The notes beneath the pieces are model-generated. The model worked only from the letters and a program-made list of their open reading frames with translations. It was not told the origin of the DNA and did no database searches. From the NCBI RefSeq assembly GCF_002847345.1, contig NZ_LXFV01000021.1, positions 1-64,000 on the forward strand: a DNA stretch of 64,000 bases. The letters are read 5' to 3'. Origin of the DNA: Pectobacterium peruviense. GTDB lineage: Bacteria > Pseudomonadota > Gammaproteobacteria > Enterobacterales > Enterobacteriaceae. Shown one piece after another: positions 54,727-64,000 of the stretch; position 1 is the stretch's first letter, and each line of letters opens with the position of its first letter. Made by a program: the position numbers and the translations under genes.

Positions 54727-54760
54727 AAAGGTGAACGTTAAAATATCCACCTTTTTCAGC
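54727..54760 (-). terminator. dapB terminator
   Basis: On the minus strand AAAGGTGG and CACCTTTG pair around ATATTTTAACGTT, and TTTTTATC follows. It lies about 35 bp after the dapB stop. Confidence 0.75.
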
Positions 54761-54790
54761 TAGATGTGATTTTTATTAAAAAATAAAATA

Positions 54791-55947
<1,157 letters not shown>

Positions 55948-56898
55948 CTAATCGATCTGTTTGACTTCAACACGCAGCTCTTTAGGCACTTCAAAGACGA
56001 TGTTTTCTTCACGGCCTTGCATTTCAACCGCAACCTTGCCGCCTAATTCTTTCAGGCGCTGAATCACCTGTTGTACCAAAATATCCGGTGCCGATGCGCC
56101 AGCAGTAACGCCAACATGCGAAGCGCCCGTTAACCATGACTCCTGAATATCGTCCGCGGAATCAATCAGATAAGCGGCTTTCCCTGCTCTTTGTGCCAAT
56201 TCAGCAAGACGGTTGGAGTTTGAGGAGTTTTTAGAGCCCACAACAAAGACGACATCTGCCTTATCCGACAAATGGCGAACCGCTTCCTGACGATTGGTCG
56301 TTGCATAGCAGATATCATCTTTACGCGGGCCAACAATCTGCGGGAAACGCTCACGCAACGCATCAATCACCGCATAGGTATCATCAACAGAAAGCGTGGT
56401 TTGCGTCATAAAGCACAGGTTGTTTTCATCTTTTACCTGTAGCTGCCAGACATCATCAGGGGACTCCACCAGATACATGCCGCCATCCGCATTGCTGTAC
56501 TGCCCCATCGTTCCTTCAACTTCAGGGTGTCCGGCATGCCCAATAAGAATCGCTTCCACGCCCTTCTTACTGGCTCTGGCCACTTCCATATGCACTTTGG
56601 TTACCAGAGGGCAGGTGGCATCAAACACCGTCAGGTCACGATTTTTTGCTTCATTACGTACCGCTTGCGAAACGCCATGTGCAGAAAAAATCAGAATCGC
56701 ACCATCCGGTACATCTTCAATCTGCTCAATAAAAATCGCGCCACGTTCGCGTAATCCGTTAACCACATAGCGATTATGTACCACTTCATGACGGACATAG
56801 ATCGGCGTACCAAACAGCTCCAGTGCACGTTCTACTATGCTGATAGCACGATCGACACCCGCACAGAAGCCGCGCGGATTAGCCAGCAGGATCTGCAT
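55948..56898 (-). CDS. ispH: 4-hydroxy-3-methylbut-2-enyl diphosphate reductase
   Basis: The 316-residue iron-sulfur enzyme is the last step of the MEP isoprenoid pathway, giving IPP and DMAPP. The three cluster cysteines are visible: [11 protein letters not shown] (C12), [12 protein letters not shown] and [13 protein letters not shown]. The final gene of ribF-ileS-lspA-fkpB-ispH, it overlaps fkpB by 20 bp. Confidence 0.98.
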   Translation of the reverse strand: MQILLANPRGFCAGVDRAISIVERALELFGTPIYVRHEVVHNRYVVNGLRERGAIFIEQIEDVPDGAILIFSAHGVSQAVRNEAKNRDLTVFDATCPLVTKVHMEVARASKKGVEAILIGHAGHPEVEGTMGQYSNADGGMYLVESPDDVWQLQVKDENNLCFMTQTTLSVDDTYAVIDALRERFPQIVGPRKDDICYATTNRQEAVRHLSDKADVVFVVGSKNSSNSNRLAELAQRAGKAAYLIDSADDIQESWLTGASHVGVTAGASAPDILVQQVIQRLKELGGKVAVEMQGREENIVFEVPKELRVEVKQID

Positions 56899-57352
56899 GG
56901 GACACCTCCTGTTGTACGGGATCGATATCCAACACGTCGAGATCGAAGGTAATTGCCTGACCAGAGAGAGGATGGTTGAAATCCACGGTGACTGACTCTT
57001 CGGTCACATCGCGGATAATCCCCGGCATATCGTTCCCGGCAACGCCGCTGAAGAGCATGATCGTGCCCACATCCGGCACGCCGGTCTGGGCGAAATCACG
57101 ACGCAAGAAGAACTGGATCAAGTTCGGGTTAGTCGGCCCAAAGGCCGACTCAGCTGGCAGCGTAAACTTGCGTTTATCGCCACGCTTTAATCCCAACAGA
57201 TTTTGTTCCAGCGCGTCAGACAGGCTACTGTCGCCGAGGCGAAACAGCGCTGGCTTGCCGCGCTCACGCGTGGATTCGGCCACAGAGCCATCCTCCAGCG
57301 TCAGTATAAAATGCACCAGCAGCGCGCTGTTGTGCTGCACAGTCTCGGACAT
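56879..57352 (-). CDS. fkpB: FKBP-type peptidyl-prolyl isomerase (SlpA)
   Basis: The 157-residue protein has the FKBP domain with the SlyD-like flap: [51 protein letters not shown] and [21 protein letters not shown]. It assists protein folding in the cytoplasm. Its start overlaps the lspA stop, and its end overlaps ispH. Confidence 0.96.
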   Translation of the reverse strand: MSETVQHNSALLVHFILTLEDGSVAESTRERGKPALFRLGDSSLSDALEQNLLGLKRGDKRKFTLPAESAFGPTNPNLIQFFLRRDFAQTGVPDVGTIMLFSGVAGNDMPGIIRDVTEESVTVDFNHPLSGQAITFDLDVLDIDPVQQEVSHADPAG

Positions 57353-57864
57353 CAGTGACCCTTCTGCTTAACGGTATCAGTATCATCATGCGTACTGAAA
57401 AACCCTTCCAGTACGATGAGCGCCGCACCAATACAGATAGCGGTATCGGCCAGGTTAAAGGTGGCGAAGTGCCAGTTACCGACATAGAAGTCGATGAAAT
57501 CGACGACGAATCCGTGCCATGTCCGGTCGAATAGATTGCCCAATGCGCCGCCGATAATCAGCGAATACGCAATGTTATTTAGCCTCTGCTTGACGCTGCC
57601 ACGGTACATCATCACCAGCAGTGCAACCACAATAGCAATCGCAATGCCGGCAAAGAACCAGCGTTGCCAGCCGCCTTTATCCGCCAAGAAGCTGAATGCT
57701 GCGCCGTAGTTACGGGCGTAATGCAGATTCAGAGAAGGCATCACTGGTACCGTATCACCCAGCGCAAAGTGGGCAAGGATCCACTGCTTGCTACCAAGAT
57801 CAATAACTAAAACCAGCACCGCCAGCCAGAGCCAGCGCAATCCACTCGAACAAATTTTATTCAT
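57352..57864 (-). CDS. lspA: Lipoprotein signal peptidase (signal peptidase II)
   Basis: The 170-residue protein has four membrane spans and both catalytic aspartate motifs: [23 protein letters not shown], with GNLFDR and [18 protein letters not shown] near residue 52 is also conserved. It cleaves prolipoprotein signal peptides at the inner membrane. It overlaps ileS by one base. Confidence 0.97.
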   Translation of the reverse strand: MNKICSSGLRWLWLAVLVLVIDLGSKQWILAHFALGDTVPVMPSLNLHYARNYGAAFSFLADKGGWQRWFFAGIAIAIVVALLVMMYRGSVKQRLNNIAYSLIIGGALGNLFDRTWHGFVVDFIDFYVGNWHFATFNLADTAICIGAALIVLEGFFSTHDDTDTVKQKGH

Positions 57865-60734
57865 CAGACAAATTTACGCTCTTCGCCGTTGCCGCCCACG
57901 TTAGTCGCACAGCGACCACACACTTCAGGATGGTCGGCATTGCTACCGATATCCGTCTCGTAATGCCAGCAGCGTGGACACTTGTGCCCTTCTGCCTGAG
58001 ATACAAACGCTTTGACAACAGTTTTAATAGAACTAACTGAACTGCCGAAAAACTCTTCAGTCGCAATGGTTTCATTGCTATCAGGGTATAATATTTCCAT
58101 TGGTGTACAATTTTCATCAATGGAGATTTGAGATGTTAAGAATATAAAACTAGCTTCGTTACGTAATTCGTTACGTAACAATTGAATAGTTCGAGTTTCT
58201 ATTGGAAAACTTATCCGAACAGATGTCTCTAAACTAGACTTAATCCCCATACTCTTCTGGTCTTCAATGGCCTTATTAATAATTGCTTTTATCCCACGAA
58301 CATCATTCCAAAAATCATTATCTAATTCTTCATTGTCATCCAGCGCGAACAGACCGTCATACCACTCTTCGGTAAACACATACTGCGCACGTTCGCCCGG
58401 CAGGTAACTCCAGATCTCATCCGCCGTGAAGGACATAATCGGTGCCATCCAGCGCACCAGCGCTTCTGAGATATGGTATAGCGCAGTCTGGCAGCTACGG
58501 CGTGCAACGCTGTCGCTTTTTGCTGTGTACTGACGATCTTTAATGATATCCAGATAGAAAGATCCCATTTCGATCGAGCAGAACTGCATCAGGCGCTGTA
58601 CGACACGGTGGAAATCGTAACTTTCATACGCTTCGAGGATCTCATCCTGCGCGGCTTTCGCACAGCCAACCGCCCAGCGATCCAGTACCACCATGTCTTC
58701 TGGCTTCACGCTATCTTTCTGTGGATCGAAACCATTCAGGTTCGCCAACAGGAAACGCGCAGTGTTACGAATACGGCGATAGGCATCGGCAGAGCGCTTC
58801 AGGATTTCGTCGGATACGGCGATTTCACCGGAGTAATCCGTTGAACCGATCCACAAGCGCAGAATGTCTGCGCCCAGCTTGTTCATCACGTCCTGCGGGC
58901 TAACGGTATTACCGATCGATTTGGACATCTTGCGTCCCTGACCATCGACGGTGAAACCATGGGTCAGTACCTGACGGTAAGGCGCTTTGCCTTTAATCGC
59001 GGTGGAGATCATCAGAGAAGACATGAACCAGCCACGATGCTGATCGGAACCTTCCAGATACATATCCGCTTCGTGACCGCCAAATTCAGGACGAACATCG
59101 ACTACTGACGCGTGCGTCGATCCAGAATCGAACCACACATCCAGCGTGTCTGGCACTTTGACGTAGTTATCTGCCTCTGCGCCCAGCACATCAGCCGGAT
59201 CGAGATCCCACCATGCCTGAATGCCGTCCGCTTCAACACGTTTCGCCACAGCTTCAATCAGCTCAGCGGTACGCGGGTGCAGCTCTTCCGTCTCTTTGTG
59301 GACGAACAGCGACATCGGCACGCCCCAGGTACGCTGACGGGAGATACACCAATCAGGACGGTTGGCGACCATCGCTTCGATACGCGCCTGACCCCAATCT
59401 GGGATCCACTGCACGCCTTTGATTTCAGACAGCGACTGCTTACGCAGGCCTTTCTGATCCATGCTGACAAACCACTGCGGCGTCGCACGGAAAATGATCG
59501 GCGACTTATGACGCCAGCAGCACGGATAGCTGTGCTGTAATTTCTCTACGTGCAGCAACATGCTTTTTTCACGCAGGATTTCAACGATCAGATCGTTGGC
59601 TTTGAAAACGAATTTACCATCCAGTTCAGGATAGGTACCGCTCAGGTAGCAGCCGTTCGGCCCAACCGGGTTAGCGATTTCAAGATTGTATTTCTGGCTG
59701 ATCACATAGTCGTCAGGACCGTGACCACCGGCGGTGTGTACCGCACCGGTACCCGCATCCAGCGTTACGTGGTCGCCCAGAATGGCCGGTACGTCGAAGC
59801 CCAGGAACGGATGCTTGAAACGCAACAGCTCAAGATCGGCGCCTTTGCAATCACCCAGAACTGCCCACTGGGTCACACCCACGCGTTTCATGACGCTTTC
59901 AACCAGGTCGGCCGCCAGAATCAGTGCCTGGCCGTCAATCTGAACCAGCTGATAATCGAACTCTGCATTTAACGAGATTGCACGGTTTGCTGGCAGCGTC
60001 CACGGTGTCGTCGTCCAGATCACCAGAGAAACAGGGCCATCTACGCTGCTCACGCCAAACTTGGCTAATACCGCCGCTACATCGCTAGCGTTAAACGTCA
60101 CATCAATGGATGGGGACGTTTTGTCGTAATACTCAACTTCTGCTTCCGCCAGTGCGGAACCACAGTCGGCACACCAGTGAACCGGCTTAGCACCCTTGTG
60201 CAGGTGACCGTTTTCAATGATGCGACCCAGCGCGCGAATGATGTTCGCTTCGGTTTTGAAATCCATTGTCAGATAAGGACGATCCCAGTCGCCCAGCACG
60301 CCGAGACGAATAAAGTCGGCTTTCTGACCAGCAACCTGCTCTGCCGCATATTTACGGCACTCAGCGCGGAATTCTGCCGCACTGACTTTCTCACCCGGTT
60401 TACCAATCAACTGTTCGACTTTCAGCTCAATCGGCAAACCATGGCAGTCCCAGCCCGGCACATAAGGGGAATCGTAGCCAGACAGGCCTTTCGATTTAAC
60501 GATAATATCTTTCAGAATCTTGTTAACTGAGTGACCAATGTGAATGCTGCCGTTCGCGTATGGAGGGCCATCGTGCAGAATGAAGGTCTTCTTTCCCTTC
60601 TTCGCATTGCGAATAATCCCGTACAGATCCTGCTCATACCAACGTTTCAGCATGTCAGGTTCGCGCTTGGCCAGATCGCCACGCATCGGGAACCCTGTTT
60701 CCGGCAAGTTCAGGGTAGTCTTATAGTCACTCAT
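57864..60734 (-). CDS. ileS: Isoleucyl-tRNA synthetase, with an atypical AT-rich C-terminal segment
   Basis: The 956-residue enzyme charges tRNA-Ile. It has the HIGH motif ([13 protein letters not shown], residues 65-68), the CP1 editing domain, KMSKS ([12 protein letters not shown]) and a zinc finger at the end (KCPRCWHY ... CGRC). It is 18 residues longer than E. coli IleS (938). Residues about 800-907 (positions 58015-58335) are encoded by DNA of about 33% G+C, against about 55% on either side. The protein differs from the usual IleS there, although it can still be aligned ([30 protein letters not shown]). The frame is intact and all catalytic motifs remain, so the enzyme should work. See findings for the mosaic interpretation. 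Confidence 0.97.
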   Translation of the reverse strand: MSDYKTTLNLPETGFPMRGDLAKREPDMLKRWYEQDLYGIIRNAKKGKKTFILHDGPPYANGSIHIGHSVNKILKDIIVKSKGLSGYDSPYVPGWDCHGLPIELKVEQLIGKPGEKVSAAEFRAECRKYAAEQVAGQKADFIRLGVLGDWDRPYLTMDFKTEANIIRALGRIIENGHLHKGAKPVHWCADCGSALAEAEVEYYDKTSPSIDVTFNASDVAAVLAKFGVSSVDGPVSLVIWTTTPWTLPANRAISLNAEFDYQLVQIDGQALILAADLVESVMKRVGVTQWAVLGDCKGADLELLRFKHPFLGFDVPAILGDHVTLDAGTGAVHTAGGHGPDDYVISQKYNLEIANPVGPNGCYLSGTYPELDGKFVFKANDLIVEILREKSMLLHVEKLQHSYPCCWRHKSPIIFRATPQWFVSMDQKGLRKQSLSEIKGVQWIPDWGQARIEAMVANRPDWCISRQRTWGVPMSLFVHKETEELHPRTAELIEAVAKRVEADGIQAWWDLDPADVLGAEADNYVKVPDTLDVWFDSGSTHASVVDVRPEFGGHEADMYLEGSDQHRGWFMSSLMISTAIKGKAPYRQVLTHGFTVDGQGRKMSKSIGNTVSPQDVMNKLGADILRLWIGSTDYSGEIAVSDEILKRSADAYRRIRNTARFLLANLNGFDPQKDSVKPEDMVVLDRWAVGCAKAAQDEILEAYESYDFHRVVQRLMQFCSIEMGSFYLDIIKDRQYTAKSDSVARRSCQTALYHISEALVRWMAPIMSFTADEIWSYLPGERAQYVFTEEWYDGLFALDDNEELDNDFWNDVRGIKAIINKAIEDQKSMGIKSSLETSVRISFPIETRTIQLLRNELRNEASFIFLTSQISIDENCTPMEILYPDSNETIATEEFFGSSVSSIKTVVKAFVSQAEGHKCPRCWHYETDIGSNADHPEVCGRCATNVGGNGEERKFV

Positions 60735-60765
60735 TAGATTCTCGATTTCGTTTCGGCTAGAAAAA

Positions 60766-61707
60766 TTAAACCGGTGTCTTTAACCCGAAGAACGTCCGGG
60801 CTGTCACCACATCATCGGCGATTTGCTGTTTTAACGCATCAAGCGAAGCAAAACGCTGTTCATTACGGATTTTTTTACGCAGTACGACTTCAATATGACG
60901 ACCGTAAAGATCTATCGTCACGTCCAGCAAATGCACTTCAAGCTGCTGGCGTTTGTCACCGTTTACGGTTGGACGCGTACCAATATTGGCGACGCCCGGC
61001 AACGGTTCTTGCCCCAGCCCATAAACACTGACGGCATACACGCCGCTGACAGGAGAAACCTGACGTTTCAATGGGAGGTTGGCGGTAGGGAACCCAATGG
61101 TTCGCCCTAATTCTTTGCCATGTTCCACGCGTCCAGAAATGCTGTAAGGATGTCCTAGCAGGCTTTCTGCCAGTTCCAGTTCATCATGACTGAGCGCTTC
61201 ACGTACCGCAGTGCTGCTGACACGCTTGCCGCCATTACAGAACGAATCGGTACTGATGACAGCAAACCCCGCCCCACACCCAGCCTTCTGTAATAACAGG
61301 AAATCTCCCTGACGACCAGCCCCGAAACGGAAGTCATCTCCGACAACCAGAAACTTCACGCCCAATTTCTTCACCAGCAGAGAAGAAACGAACGTCTCAG
61401 CATCATTAGCGGCAAACCGCGCGTCGAATCTGACGCACAGCAGATAGTCCACGCCAGCCTGCGCCAGGTATTTCACCTTGTCGCGCAGACGCGTCAGGCG
61501 GGCAGGCGCTTTTTCCGCAGCAAAAAGTTCCAGCGGCTGTGGTTCAAAAATCATGACCATCACTGGCAACCCACGAGTGCGACCTTCCTGCTTCAGTCGT
61601 TCAAGCAGCATTTGGTGTCCGAGGTGCACGCCGTCAAAATTACCAATAGTGAGCACACAGCCGTAATGGTGTGCCCGAAGATTGTGTATACCGCGAATTA
61701 GCTGCAT
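60766..61707 (-). CDS. ribF: Bifunctional riboflavin kinase / FAD synthetase
   Basis: The 313-residue protein has an N-terminal nucleotidyltransferase domain ([20 protein letters not shown]) and a C-terminal riboflavin kinase domain ([39 protein letters not shown]). It converts riboflavin to FMN and FAD. It is first in the operon with ileS, which begins 31 bases after its stop, the conserved E. coli order. Confidence 0.98.
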   Translation of the reverse strand: MQLIRGIHNLRAHHYGCVLTIGNFDGVHLGHQMLLERLKQEGRTRGLPVMVMIFEPQPLELFAAEKAPARLTRLRDKVKYLAQAGVDYLLCVRFDARFAANDAETFVSSLLVKKLGVKFLVVGDDFRFGAGRQGDFLLLQKAGCGAGFAVISTDSFCNGGKRVSSTAVREALSHDELELAESLLGHPYSISGRVEHGKELGRTIGFPTANLPLKRQVSPVSGVYAVSVYGLGQEPLPGVANIGTRPTVNGDKRQQLEVHLLDVTIDLYGRHIEVVLRKKIRNEQRFASLDALKQQIADDVVTARTFFGLKTPV

Positions 61708-62132
61708 GGCTGGCCCAGAACAAAGGGTTAATATTATGGAAATCGGCGGATTATACCTTGTACAGCGAGTAAGGTTAACCCGCGATTCGCGCCTTTTGCA
61801 GCCACCCTGTAAATCGTGCCAGTATTTTCATGTTTTTTAGCTGAATCCTCGATGGATAACGCCCACAAGCAGAATATCCAGGTAGCGGATGCCGTATACA
61901 ATCCGACTTTACCGATGGCAGACAGGGCTTTATCAAATTCAGGATGAATTTATGATGCGAAAAGCTGTATTCCACCGCGTGAAGCTGCTAAAATCCTGCG
62001 CCATCACAACGTAACAAGTGTCGACGTACAAACGACGCTTATTTGCACAAATCCATTGACAAACGAAGGCTAAACGAGCATATTCCACGGCCTTTGAATT
62101 GTCCTCGATTGAATATATTTGGGAGTTGGACC
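61708..62132. promoter_or_regulatory. Divergent ribF-rpsT promoter region (425 bp)
   Basis: Both operons start here. A strong rpsT promoter is visible at 62056-62084. A 66-codon ORF at 61775-61975 on the minus strand lacks a ribosome binding site and recognisable sequence; I do not consider it a gene. I found nothing else. Confidence 0.5.
62056..62084 (+). promoter_or_regulatory. rpsT promoter
   Basis: TTGACA at 62056-62061 and CATATT at 62079-62084 are spaced by 17 bases. Transcription would start about 40 bases before the rpsT start codon. Confidence 0.75.
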
Positions 62133-62396
62133 TTGGCTAATATCAAATCAGCTAAGAAACGCGCCGTACAATCTGAGAAGCGCCGTAAGCATAATGCAAG
62201 CCGTCGCTCAATGATGCGTACTTTCATCAAGAAAGTATACGCGGCGATCGCTACTGGCGATAAAGAAGTGGCACAGAAAGCGTTTAATGACATGCAACCG
62301 ATCGTGGATCGCCAGGCTAGTAAAGGTCTGATTCACAAAAACAAAGCTGCACGTCATAAATCCAATCTGGTTGCGCGCATCAACGCCATGCAATAA
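62133..62396 (+). CDS. rpsT: 30S ribosomal protein S20
   Basis: The 87-residue protein ([38 protein letters not shown]) matches E. coli S20 in length and sequence. The start is TTG, as in E. coli, where the weak start codon supports autoregulation. TTGGGAGTTGGACC provides the ribosome binding site. The open frame continues upstream to 62043 but is not part of the protein. A terminator follows. Confidence 0.97.
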   Translation: MANIKSAKKRAVQSEKRRKHNASRRSMMRTFIKKVYAAIATGDKEVAQKAFNDMQPIVDRQASKGLIHKNKAARHKSNLVARINAMQ

Positions 62397-62423
62397 TCAC
62401 GCATCTGCGTGTAGTTGCTAAAG

Positions 62424-62448
62424 AAAACCGGCCTAGGCCGGTTTTTTT
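62424..62448. terminator. rpsT terminator
   Basis: AAACCGGCC and GGCCGGTTT form a stem with TA at the centre, followed by a T run. AAGAAAA on the left gives some T run for the convergent nhaR. Confidence 0.92.
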
Positions 62449-62460
62449 GCGTCTGTTATT

Positions 62461-63393
62461 TCACGGCAAGTGCTTATCCATCCCCCGCGACAGGCCTTCT
62501 GCGCTATCACAGAAGAGTGCTGAGAAATCCGCGTTACAGACACGCTGTACCGCCGGATGCTGGATCATCCTGGCCGCAAAAATCGCATAATACTCGTCCT
62601 GAATGTTCTCGATCCTGCCAATCTCGACGATATCGCCCTGCTGGTAGATTTCATGGGCATACAGCGAAGGCGCAACGAAAATCGCATCGTTATTGATGCC
62701 GAACGCTGTCATCAGTGCCGCATCATCAAATTCACCCAAAATGTTCACCTGAATATTCTGCGCAGTAAACCAATTCAAGAGCTTTCGTCCCAACATGGTT
62801 CGCCGCCCTGGAATTAACAGCTTACGTTGTTCAAGGCAGGCTGGAAAAGGCTGCTCAGGCTGCGGACGCTTACAGTAAAAACTGACGCCACACTCGCCCA
62901 ACTTGAGTGAAAACAACCCTTCCTGCTGCGTTGAATCAACCGGACAATCCGACAGAATCATATCCAGTTTATGCTGGCTCAACTGCTCCAACAGCATTTC
63001 ATGCGTCGACTCAAAACAGCGCAGATGGATATGTTCCTGCTCTGTCACGACCGTTTCCAGCACTCTGCTCACCAGCCGTTTGGACAACGCATCTGCCACG
63101 CCGACATCGAACAGCAGGTTTGATTCTTTGCGATAGTTCACAATATCCAACATTTCCTGGCTGAGCTGGAACATGCTATCCGCATAGCGAAAAACAAGCT
63201 GCCCCAGCTCCGTCGGTTCCAACCCTCGCCCTTTGCGTTTGAAAAGTTTTCCCTGTAAACGCTCTTCCAGACATTTGATTTGCCCAGTAATGGTCTGCGG
63301 CGTTAAAAACAGCATTTCTGCCGCACCGGCAACGGAGCCCGACTTATAAACCTGCCAGAAATAATAGAGATGATTAAAATTCAAATGAGACAC
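62461..63393 (-). CDS. nhaR: LysR-family activator of nhaA
   Basis: The 310-residue regulator reads [39 protein letters not shown], nearly the same as E. coli Nha[32 protein letters not shown] and [18 protein letters not shown] follow. It senses sodium and activates nhaA. The GTG start at 63393 is preceded by AGGGGGCGG and fits the family; the ORF is open 12 codons upstream. It lies 32 bp after nhaA. Confidence 0.96.
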   Translation of the reverse strand: MSHLNFNHLYYFWQVYKSGSVAGAAEMLFLTPQTITGQIKCLEERLQGKLFKRKGRGLEPTELGQLVFRYADSMFQLSQEMLDIVNYRKESNLLFDVGVADALSKRLVSRVLETVVTEQEHIHLRCFESTHEMLLEQLSQHKLDMILSDCPVDSTQQEGLFSLKLGECGVSFYCKRPQPEQPFPACLEQRKLLIPGRRTMLGRKLLNWFTAQNIQVNILGEFDDAALMTAFGINNDAIFVAPSLYAHEIYQQGDIVEIGRIENIQDEYYAIFAARMIQHPAVQRVCNADFSALFCDSAEGLSRGMDKHLP

Positions 63394-63425
63394 ACCCGCC
63401 CCCTCTTCGCGCCTCTGGCATAGTA

Positions 63426-64000
63426 TCAACCCTTACACGGCTGAACCGCCTTGTCCAGCGCGGGTAATACTCCGCGCAATGCCAGATAGCCAAGCAATGC
63501 TGCCAGCCCTGACGCCAGCAAGATCCCCAGCTTGGCATAGGTAATCAACTCCGCATCACCGCCAGAGAATGCCAACAGCGTAATGAATATCGACATGGTA
63601 AAACCGATACCACACAGCACAGAAACTGCCACGATCTGGCTAAAATGGACACCAACGGGCAGGCTCGCATAGCCCAATCGTATCGTTAGCCAACTGAACA
63701 AGGTAATGCCCAGTGGTTTACCGAGCAGTAGCCCAGCGGCAATACCCAGGCTCAAAGGGGAAAACAGTTTTTCCATCACCATTCCCTGCAATACAATGCC
63801 TGCGTTGGCAAATGCAAACAGCGGAACAATCAGAAACGCGACCCACGTTTGTAAGCCATGTTCCAACGTGGTTGCCGGAGAAGGTTTCCCGTCGGATGTG
63901 CGCAGAGGAATAAAAAATCCGACAATTACCCCCGCCAGCGTCGCATGAACGCCACATTTCAGAATGCAAACCCACAAGACGATCCCTACCAGCAAATAGG
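63426..64000 (-). CDS. nhaA: Na+/H+ antiporter NhaA, C-terminal half (cut by the window edge)
   Basis: The visible 191 residues or so cover the last five or six membrane spans: [42 protein letters not shown] (with the conserved FALANAG-type motif), [12 protein letters not shown], and [18 protein letters not shown], a signature of NhaA with the conserved lysine region. It exports sodium in exchange for protons. The full protein is about 390 residues in E. coli, so half is outside. The operon with nhaR is conserved. Confidence 0.96.
   Translation of the reverse strand, partial: YLLVGIVLWVCILKCGVHATLAGVIVGFFIPLRTSDGKPSPATTLEHGLQTWVAFLIVPLFAFANAGIVLQGMVMEKLFSPLSLGIAAGLLLGKPLGITLFSWLTIRLGYASLPVGVHFSQIVAVSVLCGIGFTMSIFITLLAFSGGDAELITYAKLGILLASGLAALLGYLALRGVLPALDKAVQPCKG

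Larger units (their letters stand above)
54346..54790 (-). promoter_or_regulatory. carAB control region (445 bp between dapB and carA)
   Basis: This gap lies between the 3' end of dapB's neighbour-side terminator and carA. The part next to carA carries ARG boxes. The rest is strongly AT-rich and should hold an upstream pyrimidine/purine-regulated promoter by analogy with E. coli. I did not resolve PurR, PepA or IHF sites, and no gene is evident. Confidence 0.5.

Noticed and set aside
58015-58335. Intein or inserted foreign gene within ileS
   Set aside because: The sequence still aligns with IleS (FWNDV..., [10 protein letters not shown]), the added length is only about 18 residues, and there are no intein splice motifs.
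61775-61975. 66-codon ORF between ribF and rpsT
   Set aside because: No ribosome binding site and it covers the promoter region of two core operons.

Overview
The window is chromosomal DNA of an enterobacterium, most likely Pectobacterium or a close soft-rot relative (Pectobacteriaceae). The order of conserved genes follows the 0-2 minute region of the Escherichia coli map: ilvIH, leu operon, sgrR/sgrS, thiBPQ, DedA gene (yabI), polB, rapA, rluA, djlA, lptD-surA-pdxA-rsmA-apaG-apaH, folA, carAB, dapB, ispH-fkpB-lspA-ileS-ribF, rpsT, nhaRA. Three ERIC-type repeats, a secreted GH43 glycosidase and the SgrS/SgrT small RNA fit this assignment. The genus is inferred from overall resemblance; no search was run.

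Region 1 (1-10.6 kb) handles branched-chain amino acids: acetolactate synthase III (ilvIH, with ilvH cut by the window edge), a fatty acyl-CoA ligase where E. coli carries leuO, the attenuated leuLABCD operon, and an azlCD-type amino acid exporter. Region 2 (10.7-14.9 kb) is accessory: an AraC-family regulator, a chemoreceptor and a chromosomal ccdAB toxin-antitoxin pair. It sits where setA lies in E. coli. The SgrS RNA, with its SgrT peptide, is kept and faces ccdB. Region 3 (14.9-26.5 kb) holds sgrR, a divergent NmrA-type reductase/LysR pair, a TPP-riboswitch-controlled thiBPQ thiamine importer, a secreted GH43 glycosidase, and the valine-rich leader plus ilvBN (acetolactate synthase I). Two acetolactate synthase isozymes therefore lie within 26 kb.

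Region 4 (26.4-43.6 kb) is almost all core: DedA membrane protein, a membrane diguanylate cyclase, DNA polymerase II, RapA, RluA, DjlA, and the LptD-SurA-PdxA-RsmA-ApaG-ApaH run. Region 5 (43.6-49.9 kb) is variable: a small unrecognised ORF, an ERIC element, a second repeat, a DUF606 transporter with a divergent LysR regulator, folA, yjjPB, a LysE-type exporter, a VOC protein and a WYL-type regulator. Region 6 (49.9-64 kb) is core: carAB with ARG boxes, dapB, the ribF-ileS-lspA-fkpB-ispH operon, rpsT, nhaR and the end of nhaA.

I found no CRISPR array, prophage, insertion sequence, tRNA or rRNA gene, and no recognisable new multi-gene defence or biosynthetic system. The strongest anomaly is inside ileS. 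About 320 bp encoding the region just before the C-terminal zinc finger have roughly one third G+C, against about 55% on both sides, and the encoded protein diverges from the usual sequence there. It looks like a mosaic allele. Other points worth checking are the small ORF after apaH, a 97-bp palindromic element after leuD, an internally deleted ERIC derivative carrying a perfect palindrome, and a pair of related hairpin repeats at 34.8 and 44.2 kb.
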